A stretch of 64,000 nucleotides of DNA from NCBI RefSeq assembly GCF_000717025.1, contig NZ_JNXG01000002.1, positions 868,001-932,000 on the forward strand, given 5' to 3'. The number at the start of each line of letters is the position of its first letter. Within the stretch, counting starts at the first letter, position 1. This document shows, piece after piece, positions 1 through 8,558 of this stretch. Both the position numbers and the translations under genes were made by a program. Source of the stretch: Streptomyces atroolivaceus. Its GTDB lineage: Bacteria; Actinomycetota; Actinomycetes; Streptomycetales; Streptomycetaceae. Below the pieces are notes generated by a model. That model saw nothing but the letters and a program-made list of their open reading frames with translations, had not been told where the DNA came from and ran no database searches.

Positions 1-2
1 TG

Positions 3-755
3 CTCGCGGTCGTGGTGGCCGGGCAGGTGGCTCAGGACGGTGGCGCGGTGGACGGCCCGCAGACCGGGGGCGTCGACCGGCAGGACTCCGAGGACGCCTC
101 CCGCTCGGTGGACCGGCCGGATCCGCAGGTGCAGCGGCAGGAGGTCAAGCCGCTGTCGTACGCGCAGAAGATGGCCACCGCCTTTCCGCTGGCACCCGAC
201 CTGAAGGCGTCCGGGACCTTCGAGGCGGTACCGGGGCTGGCGAAGGCACCGGGCAAGGGCCACAAGTACCGCTACCGGATCGATGTCGAGCAGGGACTGG
301 GCCTCGATTCCGGACTGTTCGCGGAAGCCGTGCAGAAGACGCTGAACGACGACCGCAGCTGGGCGCACAACGGCGCCATGACCTTCGAGCGGATCTCCTC
401 CGGTGAACCCGACTTCGTCATCACCCTGGCGAGCCCGGGGACCACGGGCGTCTGGTGCGAGAAGTCCGGTCTGGACACCACCGAGGACAACGTCTCCTGC
501 GATTCCGCCGCCACCGACCGCGTGATGATCAACGCCTACCGGTGGGCGCAGGGTGCCGCCACCTTCGGCCCGGACAAGCTCCTGTCCTACCGTCAGATGC
601 TGATCAACCACGAGGTGGGCCACCGGCTGGGGCACAACCACGTGAGCTGCCGTACCCCGGGTGCCCTGGCGCCCGTGATGCAGCAGCAGACCAAGACTCT
701 GGACCTCGACGGCATCAAATGCCGCCCCAACCCCTGGGTCCACCCGGGGAGTTGA
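3..755 (+). CDS. DUF3152 domain protein, metzincin-like (5' truncated)
   Basis: The reading frame is already open at the left edge, so this is the C-terminal ~250 residues. The first visible residues are hydrophobic (LAVVVAG) and look like the end of a membrane anchor or signal peptide, followed by a hydrophilic linker and a globular domain. Bases 609-641 encode HExxHxxGxxH, the zinc motif of metzincin proteases, and a downstream PVM resembles the Met-turn. Conserved cysteines flank the motif (VWCEKSG, VSCDSAA, VSCRTPG), as expected for an exported, disulfide-bonded protein. This matches the actinobacterial DUF3152 family. Protease activity is inferred from the motif only; substrates are unknown. 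The gene ends before a promoter that starts the next transcription unit. Confidence 0.85.
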   Translation, partial: LAVVVAGQVAQDGGAVDGPQTGGVDRQDSEDASRSVDRPDPQVQRQEVKPLSYAQKMATAFPLAPDLKASGTFEAVPGLAKAPGKGHKYRYRIDVEQGLGLDSGLFAEAVQKTLNDDRSWAHNGAMTFERISSGEPDFVITLASPGTTGVWCEKSGLDTTEDNVSCDSAATDRVMINAYRWAQGAATFGPDKLLSYRQMLINHEVGHRLGHNHVSCRTPGALAPVMQQQTKTLDLDGIKCRPNPWVHPGS

Positions 756-808
756 GTGACCGGCAGGGCTGGTCGGTCCACATCGTGGGACGGCTGTCTC
801 GCCGCGCG

Positions 809-838
809 TTGACATCGGGGGGAGAGGTCGTTCATATT
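809..838 (+). promoter_or_regulatory. SigA-like promoter
   Basis: A perfect -35 hexamer TTGACA (809-814) is followed after 18 bp by CATATT (833-838), in an otherwise very GC-rich stretch. The predicted start of transcription (about 845-846) coincides with an ATG, so the first ORF on the message would be leaderless. It is the only good promoter between the DUF3152 gene and the ABC operon and probably drives both the small ORF and the transporter genes. Confidence 0.6.
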
Positions 839-845
839 TCTCCGC

Positions 846-941
846 ATGTCACGCAGCCCCGCATTCCCCGAGCGCGCCGCCCTTGAGCTGGCGCTCCTCG
901 GCGTGGCCGGGCACTGCGTAGCCGACGTTCTCTGTCGCTGA
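846..941 (+). CDS. 31-aa leaderless small ORF, possible leader peptide
   Basis: ATG at the predicted transcription start, 31 codons, stop TGA at 939-941. About 24 of 30 sense codons after ATG end in G or C, as in real genes here. The peptide begins MSRSPAFPERAALELALLG and ends in HCVADVLCR, with Cys24 and Cys30. Streptomyces has many unannotated leader peptides ending in ...CR that precede sulfur/nutrient transport genes and act by attenuation; the resemblance here is limited to the C-terminal end and is an inference. It lies about 200 bp upstream of the lipoprotein gene, separated by GC-rich inverted repeats. No function can be assigned directly. It could also be a short translated fortuity. 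Confidence 0.45.
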   Translation: MSRSPAFPERAALELALLGVAGHCVADVLCR

Positions 942-1147
942 CGCCTGCTCGAGCGCGCGTCGGCCCCCCCCCGAAGAGCCCTGTTTCCGGGCTCCTCGGC
1001 TCCTTCCTCCGCCGCGCCCGGGCGTATTCCGTCCGCGGGCGCGGCATTTCGGTACCCGGCCCCCTTCCCCGTCACGGGGCGGGGCCCGCTGCGCCGCACG
1101 GACATGTCTCCCGCTTCTGCCGCAGCACACCGAGAGGTCATCTTCCG
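942..1147 (+). other. Leader region between small ORF and ABC operon
   Basis: No further gene is seen. A 9-bp inverted repeat (1012-1020 with 1036-1044, 15-nt loop) and a weaker GAGCCC/GGGCTC hairpin around 975-993 could form an attenuator-type structure, though no U-tract follows either. A GAGAGG sequence about 10 bases before 1148 is the likely ribosome-binding site of the lipoprotein gene. Confidence 0.35.
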
Positions 1148-2884
1148 ATGAGTCAGCCGTCCGTCATACCGCGCCGCGTGGCAACCACAGCCGCCGTCAT
1201 TCTCGTCCTGGTCGCCGGCCTCGCGGGCTGCGCAGGCCCCCGGAGCGACGACGGCGGGGGAAGCGGCGGCGGCTCCGGCGCTTCGGGCAAGCCGCGGAAG
1301 GGCGGCACGCTCACGGTGCTCAACAGCAACCCGCAGGAGGACTTCGACCCGGCGCGGCTCTACACCTCCGGCGGAGGCAACGTCCCCTCCCTGGTCTTCC
1401 GTACGCTCACCACCCGCAACCGCGAGGACGGCGCGGCGGGCGCCCAGGTCGTCCCCGACCTGGCCACGAGCCTGGGCACGCCCAGCAAGAACGCCACCGT
1501 CTGGACGTACACGCTCAAGGACGGGCTGAAGTACGAGGACGGCACCGCGATCACCAGCGCGGACATCAAGTACGGCATCGAGCGCTCCTTCGCCGCCGAA
1601 CTGTCCGGCGGCGCGCCCTACCTGCGTGACTGGCTGATCGGCGGGGCCGACTACCAGGGCCCCTACAAGGACAAGAAGGGCCTCGACTCGATCGAGGTGC
1701 CGGACGACAGGACCATCGTCTTCCACCTGAACAAGCCCGAGGGCGAATTCCCGTTCCTCGCCACCCAGACCCAGACCACCCCGGTGCCGCGGGCCAAGGA
1801 CACGGGCACCACGTACGAGGAGCACCCCGTCTCCTCGGGTCCGTACAAGGTCGTCTCGAACGAGAACGACGGCGAGCGGCTCGTCCTGGAGCGCAACCCG
1901 CACTGGTCGGCGAAGACCGACGAGGAGCGCAAGGCCTACCCGGACAGGATCGACGTACGCTCCGGCCTGGACTCCGCCGTCATCAACCAGCGGCTCTCCG
2001 CCTCGCAGGGCGCCGACGCCGCCGCCGTCACCACCGACACCAACCTCGGCCCGGCCGAGCTCGCCAAGGTCTCCAGCGACAAGAAGCTCGCCGCCCGCGT
2101 CGGCACCGGCCACTTCGGCTACACCAACTACATCGCCTTCAACCCGAAGGTGAAGCCCTTCGACAACCCGAAGGTGCGCCAGGCGATCTCCTACGCCGTC
2201 GACCGGTCCTCCGTGATCAACGCGGCGGGCGGCTCCTCGCTCGCCGAGCCCGCCACCACCTACCTGCCGAACCAGAAGTCCTTCGGTCACACGCCCTACG
2301 ACCACTTCCCGGCGGGCGAGACCGGCAACGCCGCCAAGGCCAAGGAGCTGCTGAAGGAGGCCGGTTACGCCAAGGGGCTGACCGTCACCCTCACGCACTC
2401 CAACGACAAGGACTTCGAGACCAGCCCGGAGATCGCCACGGCGCTCCAGGCCGCTCTCAAGAAGGCCGGCATCACCGTCGAACTCAAGGGCCTGGAGGGT
2501 AACGACTACTCCGACACCATCCACAGCGCGGCCAAGGAGCCGGGCTTCTTCCTCGCACACTGGGGTGCCGACTGGCCCTCCGGAGGCCCGTTCCTCGCCC
2601 CGATCTTCGACGGCCGTCAGATCGTGAAGGACGGAGCCAACTTCAACACCGGCTTCCTGGACGACCCCTCGGTCAACAAGGAGATCGACGAGATCAACAA
2701 GCTCACCGACCTGGAGGCAGCCGCCCAGCGCTGGGGCGCGCTCGACAAGAAGATCGGTGAGAAGGCGCTGACGGTGCCGCTCTTCCACCCGGTCTACAAG
2801 CGGCTCTTCGGCCAGGACGTCAAGAACGTGGTCATCAGTGACTGGACCGGCGTTCTCGACATCTCGCAGGTCGCGGTCAAGTAA
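1148..2884 (+). CDS. ABC transporter substrate-binding lipoprotein (SBP family 5, peptide type)
   Basis: A 578-aa extracytoplasmic solute-binding protein of the DppA/OppA type (SBP_bac_5). The N-terminus has arginines, a hydrophobic stretch and a lipobox LAGC with the lipidated cysteine at residue 28, then a Gly/Ser-rich tether before the globular domain. Motifs typical of the family include DGLKYEDGTAITSADIKYG near residues 122-140 and NPKVRQAISYAVDR in the middle. It captures ligand outside the membrane and delivers it to the permeases encoded immediately downstream (2-bp gap). Family members bind oligopeptides, dipeptides, nickel or sugars; nothing in the sequence fixes the ligand. Uses a TAA stop, unusual for this genome. 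Confidence 0.92.
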   Translation: MSQPSVIPRRVATTAAVILVLVAGLAGCAGPRSDDGGGSGGGSGASGKPRKGGTLTVLNSNPQEDFDPARLYTSGGGNVPSLVFRTLTTRNREDGAAGAQVVPDLATSLGTPSKNATVWTYTLKDGLKYEDGTAITSADIKYGIERSFAAELSGGAPYLRDWLIGGADYQGPYKDKKGLDSIEVPDDRTIVFHLNKPEGEFPFLATQTQTTPVPRAKDTGTTYEEHPVSSGPYKVVSNENDGERLVLERNPHWSAKTDEERKAYPDRIDVRSGLDSAVINQRLSASQGADAAAVTTDTNLGPAELAKVSSDKKLAARVGTGHFGYTNYIAFNPKVKPFDNPKVRQAISYAVDRSSVINAAGGSSLAEPATTYLPNQKSFGHTPYDHFPAGETGNAAKAKELLKEAGYAKGLTVTLTHSNDKDFETSPEIATALQAALKKAGITVELKGLEGNDYSDTIHSAAKEPGFFLAHWGADWPSGGPFLAPIFDGRQIVKDGANFNTGFLDDPSVNKEIDEINKLTDLEAAAQRWGALDKKIGEKALTVPLFHPVYKRLFGQDVKNVVISDWTGVLDISQVAVK

Positions 2885-2886
2885 CC

Positions 2887-3894
2887 ATGTCGGAAGCACT
2901 TCTGGTCCAGGAGGCGGGTGCGGCACCGGCCGCCGCCCCCGCCTCGGGGGCCCGGCAGTTCTGGCGGCGGCTGCGCGCACAGCGCGCGGCCACCGTCGCT
3001 GCGGCCGTGGTCCTCCTGCTCTTCCTGGCCGCGCTCGCCGCGCCGCTGCTCGCCGCGCTCGCGGGCCAGGATCCCGACACCTATCACCCAGGACTCGTCG
3101 ACTCGGCGGCCGGCGGGGTCCCCGTCGGCTCCTTCGGCGGCATCAGCGCCGACCACTGGTTCGGCGTCGAACCGCAGACCGGCCGCGACCTCTTCGCCCG
3201 CGTCGTGTACGGGGCCCGGGTCTCGCTCGGCGTGGCCGTCGTGGCCACCGTCCTCCAGGTCACCATCGGCGTGACCGTGGGGCTCGCCGCTGCCCTGGGC
3301 AGCCGCCTGCTCGACCAGGTCCTCAGCCGGATCACCGACATCAACGTCGCACTGCCGCTCATGGTCATCGCCCTCGGACTCCTCGCGATCGTGCCGTCCT
3401 CCTTCCCCCGGCCCGTCCTGATCGCCCTGGTCATCGGCGGCATCAACTGGGCGGGGACATCGAAGATCGTGCGCGCACAGGCGCTCGCCCTGAAGTCCCT
3501 CGACTTCGTCTCCGCGGCCAGGCTCAGCGGACGCGGCCGGTGGAGCATCGCCCGGCGCGAACTGCTGCCCTCGCTCGCCGCGCCCGTCATCACGTACGCG
3601 GCGCTGCTCTTCCCCGTCAACATCACCGTGGAGGCGGCCCTGTCCTTCCTCGGCGTCGGCATCAAACCGCCCACACCGTCCTGGGGCCAGATGCTCACCG
3701 AGGCGGACACCTGGTACCAGTCGGCACCCACCTATCTCCTGCTCCCCGCCGGGCTGCTCTTCGTCACCGTGCTCGCCCTCACCGTCCTGGGCGAGGGCGT
3801 CCGTACGGCACTCGACCCACGGGCCGCCTCCCGGCTGCGGATCGGCACCGGACGCGAGGAGCGCCAGGAACGTACGAAGGAGCGGGCGTCGTGA
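2887..3894 (+). CDS. ABC transporter permease (DppC/OppC family)
   Basis: A 335-aa inner membrane permease. The N-terminal ~45 residues are hydrophilic, followed by a first transmembrane segment, a ~70-residue extracytoplasmic loop containing HWFGVEPQTGRDLFARVVYG (the hallmark of DppC-type proteins) and five further transmembrane segments. The EAA loop that contacts the ATPase is present around residues 200-230. Start ATG lies 2 bp after the lipoprotein stop, and its stop overlaps the next gene by four bases (GTGA), so the operon is translationally coupled. The permease order (C before B) is reversed relative to the classic dppBC arrangement. Confidence 0.92.
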   Translation: MSEALLVQEAGAAPAAAPASGARQFWRRLRAQRAATVAAAVVLLLFLAALAAPLLAALAGQDPDTYHPGLVDSAAGGVPVGSFGGISADHWFGVEPQTGRDLFARVVYGARVSLGVAVVATVLQVTIGVTVGLAAALGSRLLDQVLSRITDINVALPLMVIALGLLAIVPSSFPRPVLIALVIGGINWAGTSKIVRAQALALKSLDFVSAARLSGRGRWSIARRELLPSLAAPVITYAALLFPVNITVEAALSFLGVGIKPPTPSWGQMLTEADTWYQSAPTYLLLPAGLLFVTVLALTVLGEGVRTALDPRAASRLRIGTGREERQERTKERAS

Positions 3895-4880
3895 CCGGAT
3901 TCCTGCTGAGGCGGCTCGGCGGCGCCGTCTTCGTGCTCCTCTCCCTGACCGTCGTCCTGTACGCGGTCTTCTACGTGGCACCGGGCGACGTCGCCCAGAT
4001 CGCCTGCGGCCCGCGCTGCTCACCCGCCCAGGTCGCCCAGGTCACGGCACAGCTCCGGCTCGACGACCCCGTGTACACGCAGTACCTGCACTTCCTCCAA
4101 GGCATCGTCGCCGGACGCGACTTCTCCACCGGCACGGGCGTGGAGCACTGCTCCGCACCCTGCCTCGGGGTCTCGTACCAGAGTGACCAGCAGGTCATGC
4201 GGCTCATCCTGACCAAGCTGCCGGTCACCGGCTCGCTCGTCATCGGCGCCTTCGCCCTCTGGATCCTGCTCGGCGTCGGTACGGGGGTGCTGTCCGCCTG
4301 GCGGCGGGGCCGGATCACCGAGCGGCTCCTCACCTGGCTGACCCTGGCAGGGACGGCCACGCCGGTCTTCGTCATCGGGCTTCTGCTCATCATCATCTTC
4401 TGCTCGACGCTGCAATGGCTGCCGTCGCCCACCTACGTGCCCTTCACCGAGAACCCCGAGCAGTGGGCCTGGGGCCTGCTGCTGCCCTGGGTGTCGCTGG
4501 CACTCATCGAGTCCGCCAAGTACGCCCGGCTGACCAGGAGCTCCATGCTGGAGACGCTCGCGGAGGACCACGTGCGCACCTTTCGCGCGTACGGCGTCAG
4601 CGAACGCGGCATCATCGGCCGGCACGCCCTGCGCGGCGCGCTCGCGCCCGTGATCGCGCTCAGCGCGCTGGACTTCGGCACCATGTTCGGCGGCGCGGTC
4701 CTGACCGAGTCCCTCTTCGGGATCCCGGGTATCGGGCGCGAACTGGTCCACGCTGTCAAGGTTGTCGACCTGCCCGTGGTCGTCGGCATGGTGCTGGTGA
4801 CCGGCTTCTTCGTGGTGCTCGCCAATGCCGTCGCGGACATGCTGTACGCGCTGGCCGACCGACGGGTGGTCCTGTCATGA
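3891..4880 (+). CDS. ABC transporter permease (DppB/OppB family)
   Basis: A 329-aa permease beginning with GTG that overlaps the preceding stop. The opening residues (LLRRLGGAVFVLLSLTVVLY) are the first transmembrane segment of DppB-type permeases. A cysteine-containing periplasmic region follows (CGPRCSPAQ, EHCSAPCLG), which is uncommon and could form disulfides outside the cell. The EAA-like loop (SMLETLAEDHVRTFRAYG) near residues 220-240 and the FGGAVLTESLFGIPGIGRE signature near the C-terminus are canonical. It forms the membrane channel with the DppC-type partner. Its stop overlaps the ATPase start by four bases (ATGA). Confidence 0.92.
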   Translation: MTGFLLRRLGGAVFVLLSLTVVLYAVFYVAPGDVAQIACGPRCSPAQVAQVTAQLRLDDPVYTQYLHFLQGIVAGRDFSTGTGVEHCSAPCLGVSYQSDQQVMRLILTKLPVTGSLVIGAFALWILLGVGTGVLSAWRRGRITERLLTWLTLAGTATPVFVIGLLLIIIFCSTLQWLPSPTYVPFTENPEQWAWGLLLPWVSLALIESAKYARLTRSSMLETLAEDHVRTFRAYGVSERGIIGRHALRGALAPVIALSALDFGTMFGGAVLTESLFGIPGIGRELVHAVKVVDLPVVVGMVLVTGFFVVLANAVADMLYALADRRVVLS

Positions 4881-6514
4881 CAACACCGCTGGTCCAGGTC
4901 GAGGACCTGACCATCGACTTCGGCACCGTCCGCGCCGTGGACCGGCTCTCCTTCACCCTGGAGGCGGGTGCCGCCCTCGGCGTCGTCGGTGAATCCGGCT
5001 CCGGCAAGAGCGCGTCCGCCTCCGCACTGCTCGGGCTGCACCGGGGCACCGGTGCCAGGGTCACCGGGACCGTCCGCGTCGCCGGTACGGATGTGGGCGC
5101 GGCGGACGACGCCGAACTGCGGCGGCTGCGGGGTGCCAAGGCCGCGATGGTCTTCCAGGACCCGCTCTCCTCGCTCGACCCGTACTACACGGTCGGCGAC
5201 CAGATCGCCGAGGTGTACCGGGTGCACAACTCCGTGTCCCGGCGGGCGGCACGGGCCCGGGCCGTCGAGGTCCTGGACCGGGTCGGCATCCCGGACGCGG
5301 CCCGCCGCGCCCGGTCACGGCCGCACGAGTTCTCCGGCGGGATGCGGCAGCGGGCGCTCATCGCGATGGCCCTGGCCTGCGAACCCCGGCTGATCGTGGC
5401 GGACGAGCCGACCACCGCGCTCGACGTCACCGTGCAGGCCCAGATCCTGGACCTGCTGCACGACCTGCGCCGCGAGACGGGCATGGGGCTGCTGCTGGTC
5501 ACCCACGACGTGGGCGTCGCCGCGGAGAGCGTGGACGACGTCCTGGTGATGCAGCACGGCCGTGCGGTGGAGCGCGGCCCCGTCGCCGAGGTGCTGGGCG
5601 CCCCCAGGCAGCCGTACACCCGCGAGCTCCTGGCATCGGTGCCACGGGTCGACGAGAAGCGGGCCGGTGTCCCGGGCCCGAGGACCGCGACGGAGGCCGG
5701 ACCGCTCATCGAAGCCGTGGGCCTCCGGCGCGAGTTCGGCCGGGGCGCGGGCCGTGTCACCGCCGTGGACGGGGTGTCGCTCACCGTCCACGCCGGAGAG
5801 ACCCTCGGCATCGTGGGGGAGAGCGGCAGCGGCAAGACGACGCTCGGCCGCATGCTCGTGCGGCTCATCGATCCGACGGCGGGCCGGCTCCGGTACGGGG
5901 GTACGGACATCGGCTCGCTGCCGGAGAGGGAACTGCGGCCGTTCCGCCGTGAGCTCCAGATGGTCTTCCAGGACCCCGTCGCCTCACTCAACCCGCGCCG
6001 CTCGATAGGCGAGTCCGTGGCCGACCCGCTCCGTGCCGCGGGGGAGACCGACGAGGCCCGGATCCGGGACCGCGTGCGCGAACTGCTCGAGAGGGTCGGG
6101 CTCGACGCGGGCCGGTACGAACGCCATCCGCACGAGTTCAGCGGTGGGCAGCGCCAGCGCATCGGCATCGCGCGTGTGCTCGCCGCCGAGCCGAAGCTGA
6201 TCGTCTGTGACGAGCCGGTGTCCGCGCTCGACGTGACGACCCAGGCCCAGGTGATCTCTCTCCTCGCGGAGCTCCAGCGGGAGCTCGGCATCGGACTCGT
6301 CTTCATCGCCCACGACCTGGCGGTCGTCCGGCAGGTCAGCGACCGCGTAGCGGTGATGCGGCAGGGCCGGATCGTCGAGCAGGGCGTGGCCGACGACGTC
6401 TACGGGTCGCCGCGGGACCCGTACACGAGACAACTCCTGGCGGCGGTCCCCGCACTCGACCCCGTACGGGCCGCTGCACGCCGGGCGGCCCGTAGGGAGC
6501 TGGCCGCAGCCTGA
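4877..6514 (+). CDS. ABC transporter ATPase, fused double nucleotide-binding domains (DppDF type)
   Basis: A 545-aa protein with two complete ATPase domains in tandem, corresponding to separate DppD and DppF in other bacteria. Domain 1 (about 1-265) has Walker A GESGSGKS, signature FSGGMRQR and Walker B LIVADEPTTALD. Domain 2 (about 275-545) has Walker A GESGSGKT, signature FSGGQRQR and Walker B LIVCDEPVSALD. Each ends with the YTRELLASVP / YTRQLLAAVP motif of oligopeptide-type ATPases, which lack the iron-sulfur cysteines of some DppD/F proteins. ATP hydrolysis drives import. Last gene of the operon, followed by a strong hairpin terminator. Confidence 0.93.
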   Translation: MTTPLVQVEDLTIDFGTVRAVDRLSFTLEAGAALGVVGESGSGKSASASALLGLHRGTGARVTGTVRVAGTDVGAADDAELRRLRGAKAAMVFQDPLSSLDPYYTVGDQIAEVYRVHNSVSRRAARARAVEVLDRVGIPDAARRARSRPHEFSGGMRQRALIAMALACEPRLIVADEPTTALDVTVQAQILDLLHDLRRETGMGLLLVTHDVGVAAESVDDVLVMQHGRAVERGPVAEVLGAPRQPYTRELLASVPRVDEKRAGVPGPRTATEAGPLIEAVGLRREFGRGAGRVTAVDGVSLTVHAGETLGIVGESGSGKTTLGRMLVRLIDPTAGRLRYGGTDIGSLPERELRPFRRELQMVFQDPVASLNPRRSIGESVADPLRAAGETDEARIRDRVRELLERVGLDAGRYERHPHEFSGGQRQRIGIARVLAAEPKLIVCDEPVSALDVTTQAQVISLLAELQRELGIGLVFIAHDLAVVRQVSDRVAVMRQGRIVEQGVADDVYGSPRDPYTRQLLAAVPALDPVRAAARRAARRELAAA

Positions 6515-6590
6515 CTCCGCGTCACCGAACGCCCGGCTGTCGCAACAGAACGCGACTGGAGCGGGAAAGTTACGCCGGTTCACCCCTTTC

Positions 6591-6624
6591 GGTGGTGCGA
6601 CGGACAACCGTCCGTCGCACCACC
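6591..6624. terminator. Hairpin terminator after ABC operon
   Basis: A perfect 15-bp inverted repeat (6591-6605 with 6610-6624) with a 4-nt loop, 76 bases after the ATPase stop. No T-run follows, as is usual for streptomycete terminators. Confidence 0.7.
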
Positions 6625-6697
6625 TGTGTATCCGCATACGGTCGTCCCGCTGCGAGTCGCCGGGCAACGGCGGCTGTCCACAAGGGAGATCGGGGGT

Positions 6698-8524
6698 GTG
6701 CTCGTGCGGATCGGACTCCTCACGGACGGTGGTTACCCGTATGCGACGGGTGAGTCCAGACTCTGGTGCGACCGTCTGGTGCGCGGCCTGCCCCGGCACC
6801 AGTTCGACCTCTTCGCGCTCAGCCGCTCCGCCGACCAGGAGCGACAGGGCTGGGTGAGGCTCCCCGACCGGATCGGGCGGGTGCGGACGGCGCCGCTGTG
6901 GGCGTACCCGGAGGACGCCCGGCACACCGGCCGCCCCAGAGGTCTGCCGGGCCGGCTCGCCACCGGCCTCGGGCGGTCGTACGGGCGGCGGGACCGACGG
7001 CGCTTCACGGCGCACGTGACCGCCCTCGTCAGCGGGGTCTGCGCCGGTACGGAGACCGGGCCGGGCTCCTTCGGCGCGGATGCCGGCGCGGCGGCCGGCC
7101 GCTTCACCGGCGGCCTCTACGGCCTCGCCGAACTGGCCCGCGAACGCGGCGGGCTGTACGACGCCCTGCGCTCCGAGGCGACCGTACGCATCGTGGAGAC
7201 GGCCTGCCGTGCGCCGGGAACGGGGCGGACCGTCCACGGCGCGACCGTCCCCGACTACCTCGCCTTCGTGGCCGGGCTGGAGCGCGCCCTGCGTCCCCTC
7301 TCCCTCGACTGGTACGACGGGGACGGCCTCGGCGCGGTCGACCTCTGTCACGCGGCGTCCGGGGGCGCGGCGGCCCTCCCGGGGCTCTTGGCCAAACGCT
7401 TCTTCGGTGTGCCGCTGCTGGTGACGGAGCACGGTGTACCCCTGCGAAGCCACTACCTCGCGGCGCCCGAAGCCCCGCTCGGCGCGCCGGTGCGCGCTCT
7501 GCTGGCCAACTTCCACGGGCTGCTCGCCTCCGAGATCTACCGGCAGGCGGCGCTCATCACCCCCGGAAACACCCATGTCCGCCGGTGGCAGGAGCGGTTC
7601 GGCGCAGACCGGGCCAAGCTGCGCACGGTCTACCCGGGCATGGAGGCGGAGCGGTTCGGGTCCGTCGGCGAGGGTGAGGACGGGGGCGGGCCCGGCACGC
7701 TGGTGTGGATCGGGCGGATCGAACCCGCCAAGGACCTGACCGCCCTGCTCCACGCCTTCGCCGAGGTCCACAGGGCCGAGCCGGACGCCCGGCTGCGGAT
7801 CTTCGGCGCGCCGGACCAGGGCCGCGACGGCGACAGCTATCTCGCCCACTGCCGGGCTCTCGCCGCCCAGCTCTTCCCCGACGAGGCCACGGACGCGCAC
7901 GCCGTCGGCGACAACCCGGTGACCTTCGAGGAGATCGGCGGCCCCGAGGTGCCCGACCTGGCGGAGGCCTACGCCTCGGGCGGCATCGTCGTTCTGTCCA
8001 GCGTCGTCGAAGGTTTTCCCATCAGCCTGGTCGAGGCGATGTTCTGCGGCCGGGCCACCGTGTCGACGGACGTGGGCGCCGTGGTCGAGGTCGTCGGCGG
8101 AACGGGCCTGGTGGTGCCCCCGCGTAATCCGCGGGCGCTCGCCGACGCCTGTGTCGCGCTCCTGCGCGACCCGGAGCGCCGTGCGCGCCTGGGTGCGGCG
8201 GCGCGCGCCAGGGCGCTCGAACTCTTCACCGTCGAGCAGAATCTCGCGGCGTATCGCGGCATCTACCAGGACCTGGTAGGGCACGCCCCGACCCGTCGGG
8301 CGACGCCTGCGGAGCCCTTGGACCCGGACGGCCCCCCGCGCCCGTTCGCCACGCCCCCGGAGGCCCATGTGCTGGGCGCGCCGCCCCCCGGACCGGTTGC
8401 CGCGGGGGTCTCCGCCGACGCCTTCTCCCGTGCTCACGTCCGTGCCTCCCGGGTGCCGAGCTGGGCCGTCGGCGCGGAGGGCGTGTGCGCGGGCGCACAC
8501 GGAGCGGGGGACGGCGATGCGTGA
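6698..8524 (+). CDS. PelF-like glycosyltransferase (DUF3492 + GT4 family)
   Basis: A 608-aa cytoplasmic glycosyltransferase. The start GTG at 6698 was chosen because AAGGGAG lies 10 bases upstream and it gives the conserved opening RIGLLTDGGYPY of DUF3492/PelF proteins. The N-terminal domain includes LLVTEHGVPLRSHYL, and the C-terminal GT-B domain contains the donor-binding EGFPISLVE (E-x7-E) motif and STDVGAVVEVVGG. PelF polymerises the Pel polysaccharide from UDP-sugars; here the donor is unknown. The last ~80 residues form a Pro/Ala-rich tail not needed for catalysis. The 3' end overlaps the upstream alternative start of the next gene, and it is the first gene of a tightly packed four-gene set with membrane protein, epimerase and spherulin-4 partners. 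Confidence 0.85.
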   Translation: MLVRIGLLTDGGYPYATGESRLWCDRLVRGLPRHQFDLFALSRSADQERQGWVRLPDRIGRVRTAPLWAYPEDARHTGRPRGLPGRLATGLGRSYGRRDRRRFTAHVTALVSGVCAGTETGPGSFGADAGAAAGRFTGGLYGLAELARERGGLYDALRSEATVRIVETACRAPGTGRTVHGATVPDYLAFVAGLERALRPLSLDWYDGDGLGAVDLCHAASGGAAALPGLLAKRFFGVPLLVTEHGVPLRSHYLAAPEAPLGAPVRALLANFHGLLASEIYRQAALITPGNTHVRRWQERFGADRAKLRTVYPGMEAERFGSVGEGEDGGGPGTLVWIGRIEPAKDLTALLHAFAEVHRAEPDARLRIFGAPDQGRDGDSYLAHCRALAAQLFPDEATDAHAVGDNPVTFEEIGGPEVPDLAEAYASGGIVVLSSVVEGFPISLVEAMFCGRATVSTDVGAVVEVVGGTGLVVPPRNPRALADACVALLRDPERRARLGAAARARALELFTVEQNLAAYRGIYQDLVGHAPTRRATPAEPLDPDGPPRPFATPPEAHVLGAPPPGPVAAGVSADAFSRAHVRASRVPSWAVGAEGVCAGAHGAGDGDA

Positions 8525-8558
8525 CGAAGCGAGCGGCCTCGAGCACGGAGGAGTCCCG

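Noticed and set aside
593..2980. Long minus-strand open frame opposite the lipoprotein gene (and similar long frames opposite adnA, adnB, uvrD2 and others)
   Set aside because: High GC content leaves long open antisense frames. Their products are low-complexity Arg/Gly/Val-rich and lack domains, whereas the plus-strand frames contain clear protein families.
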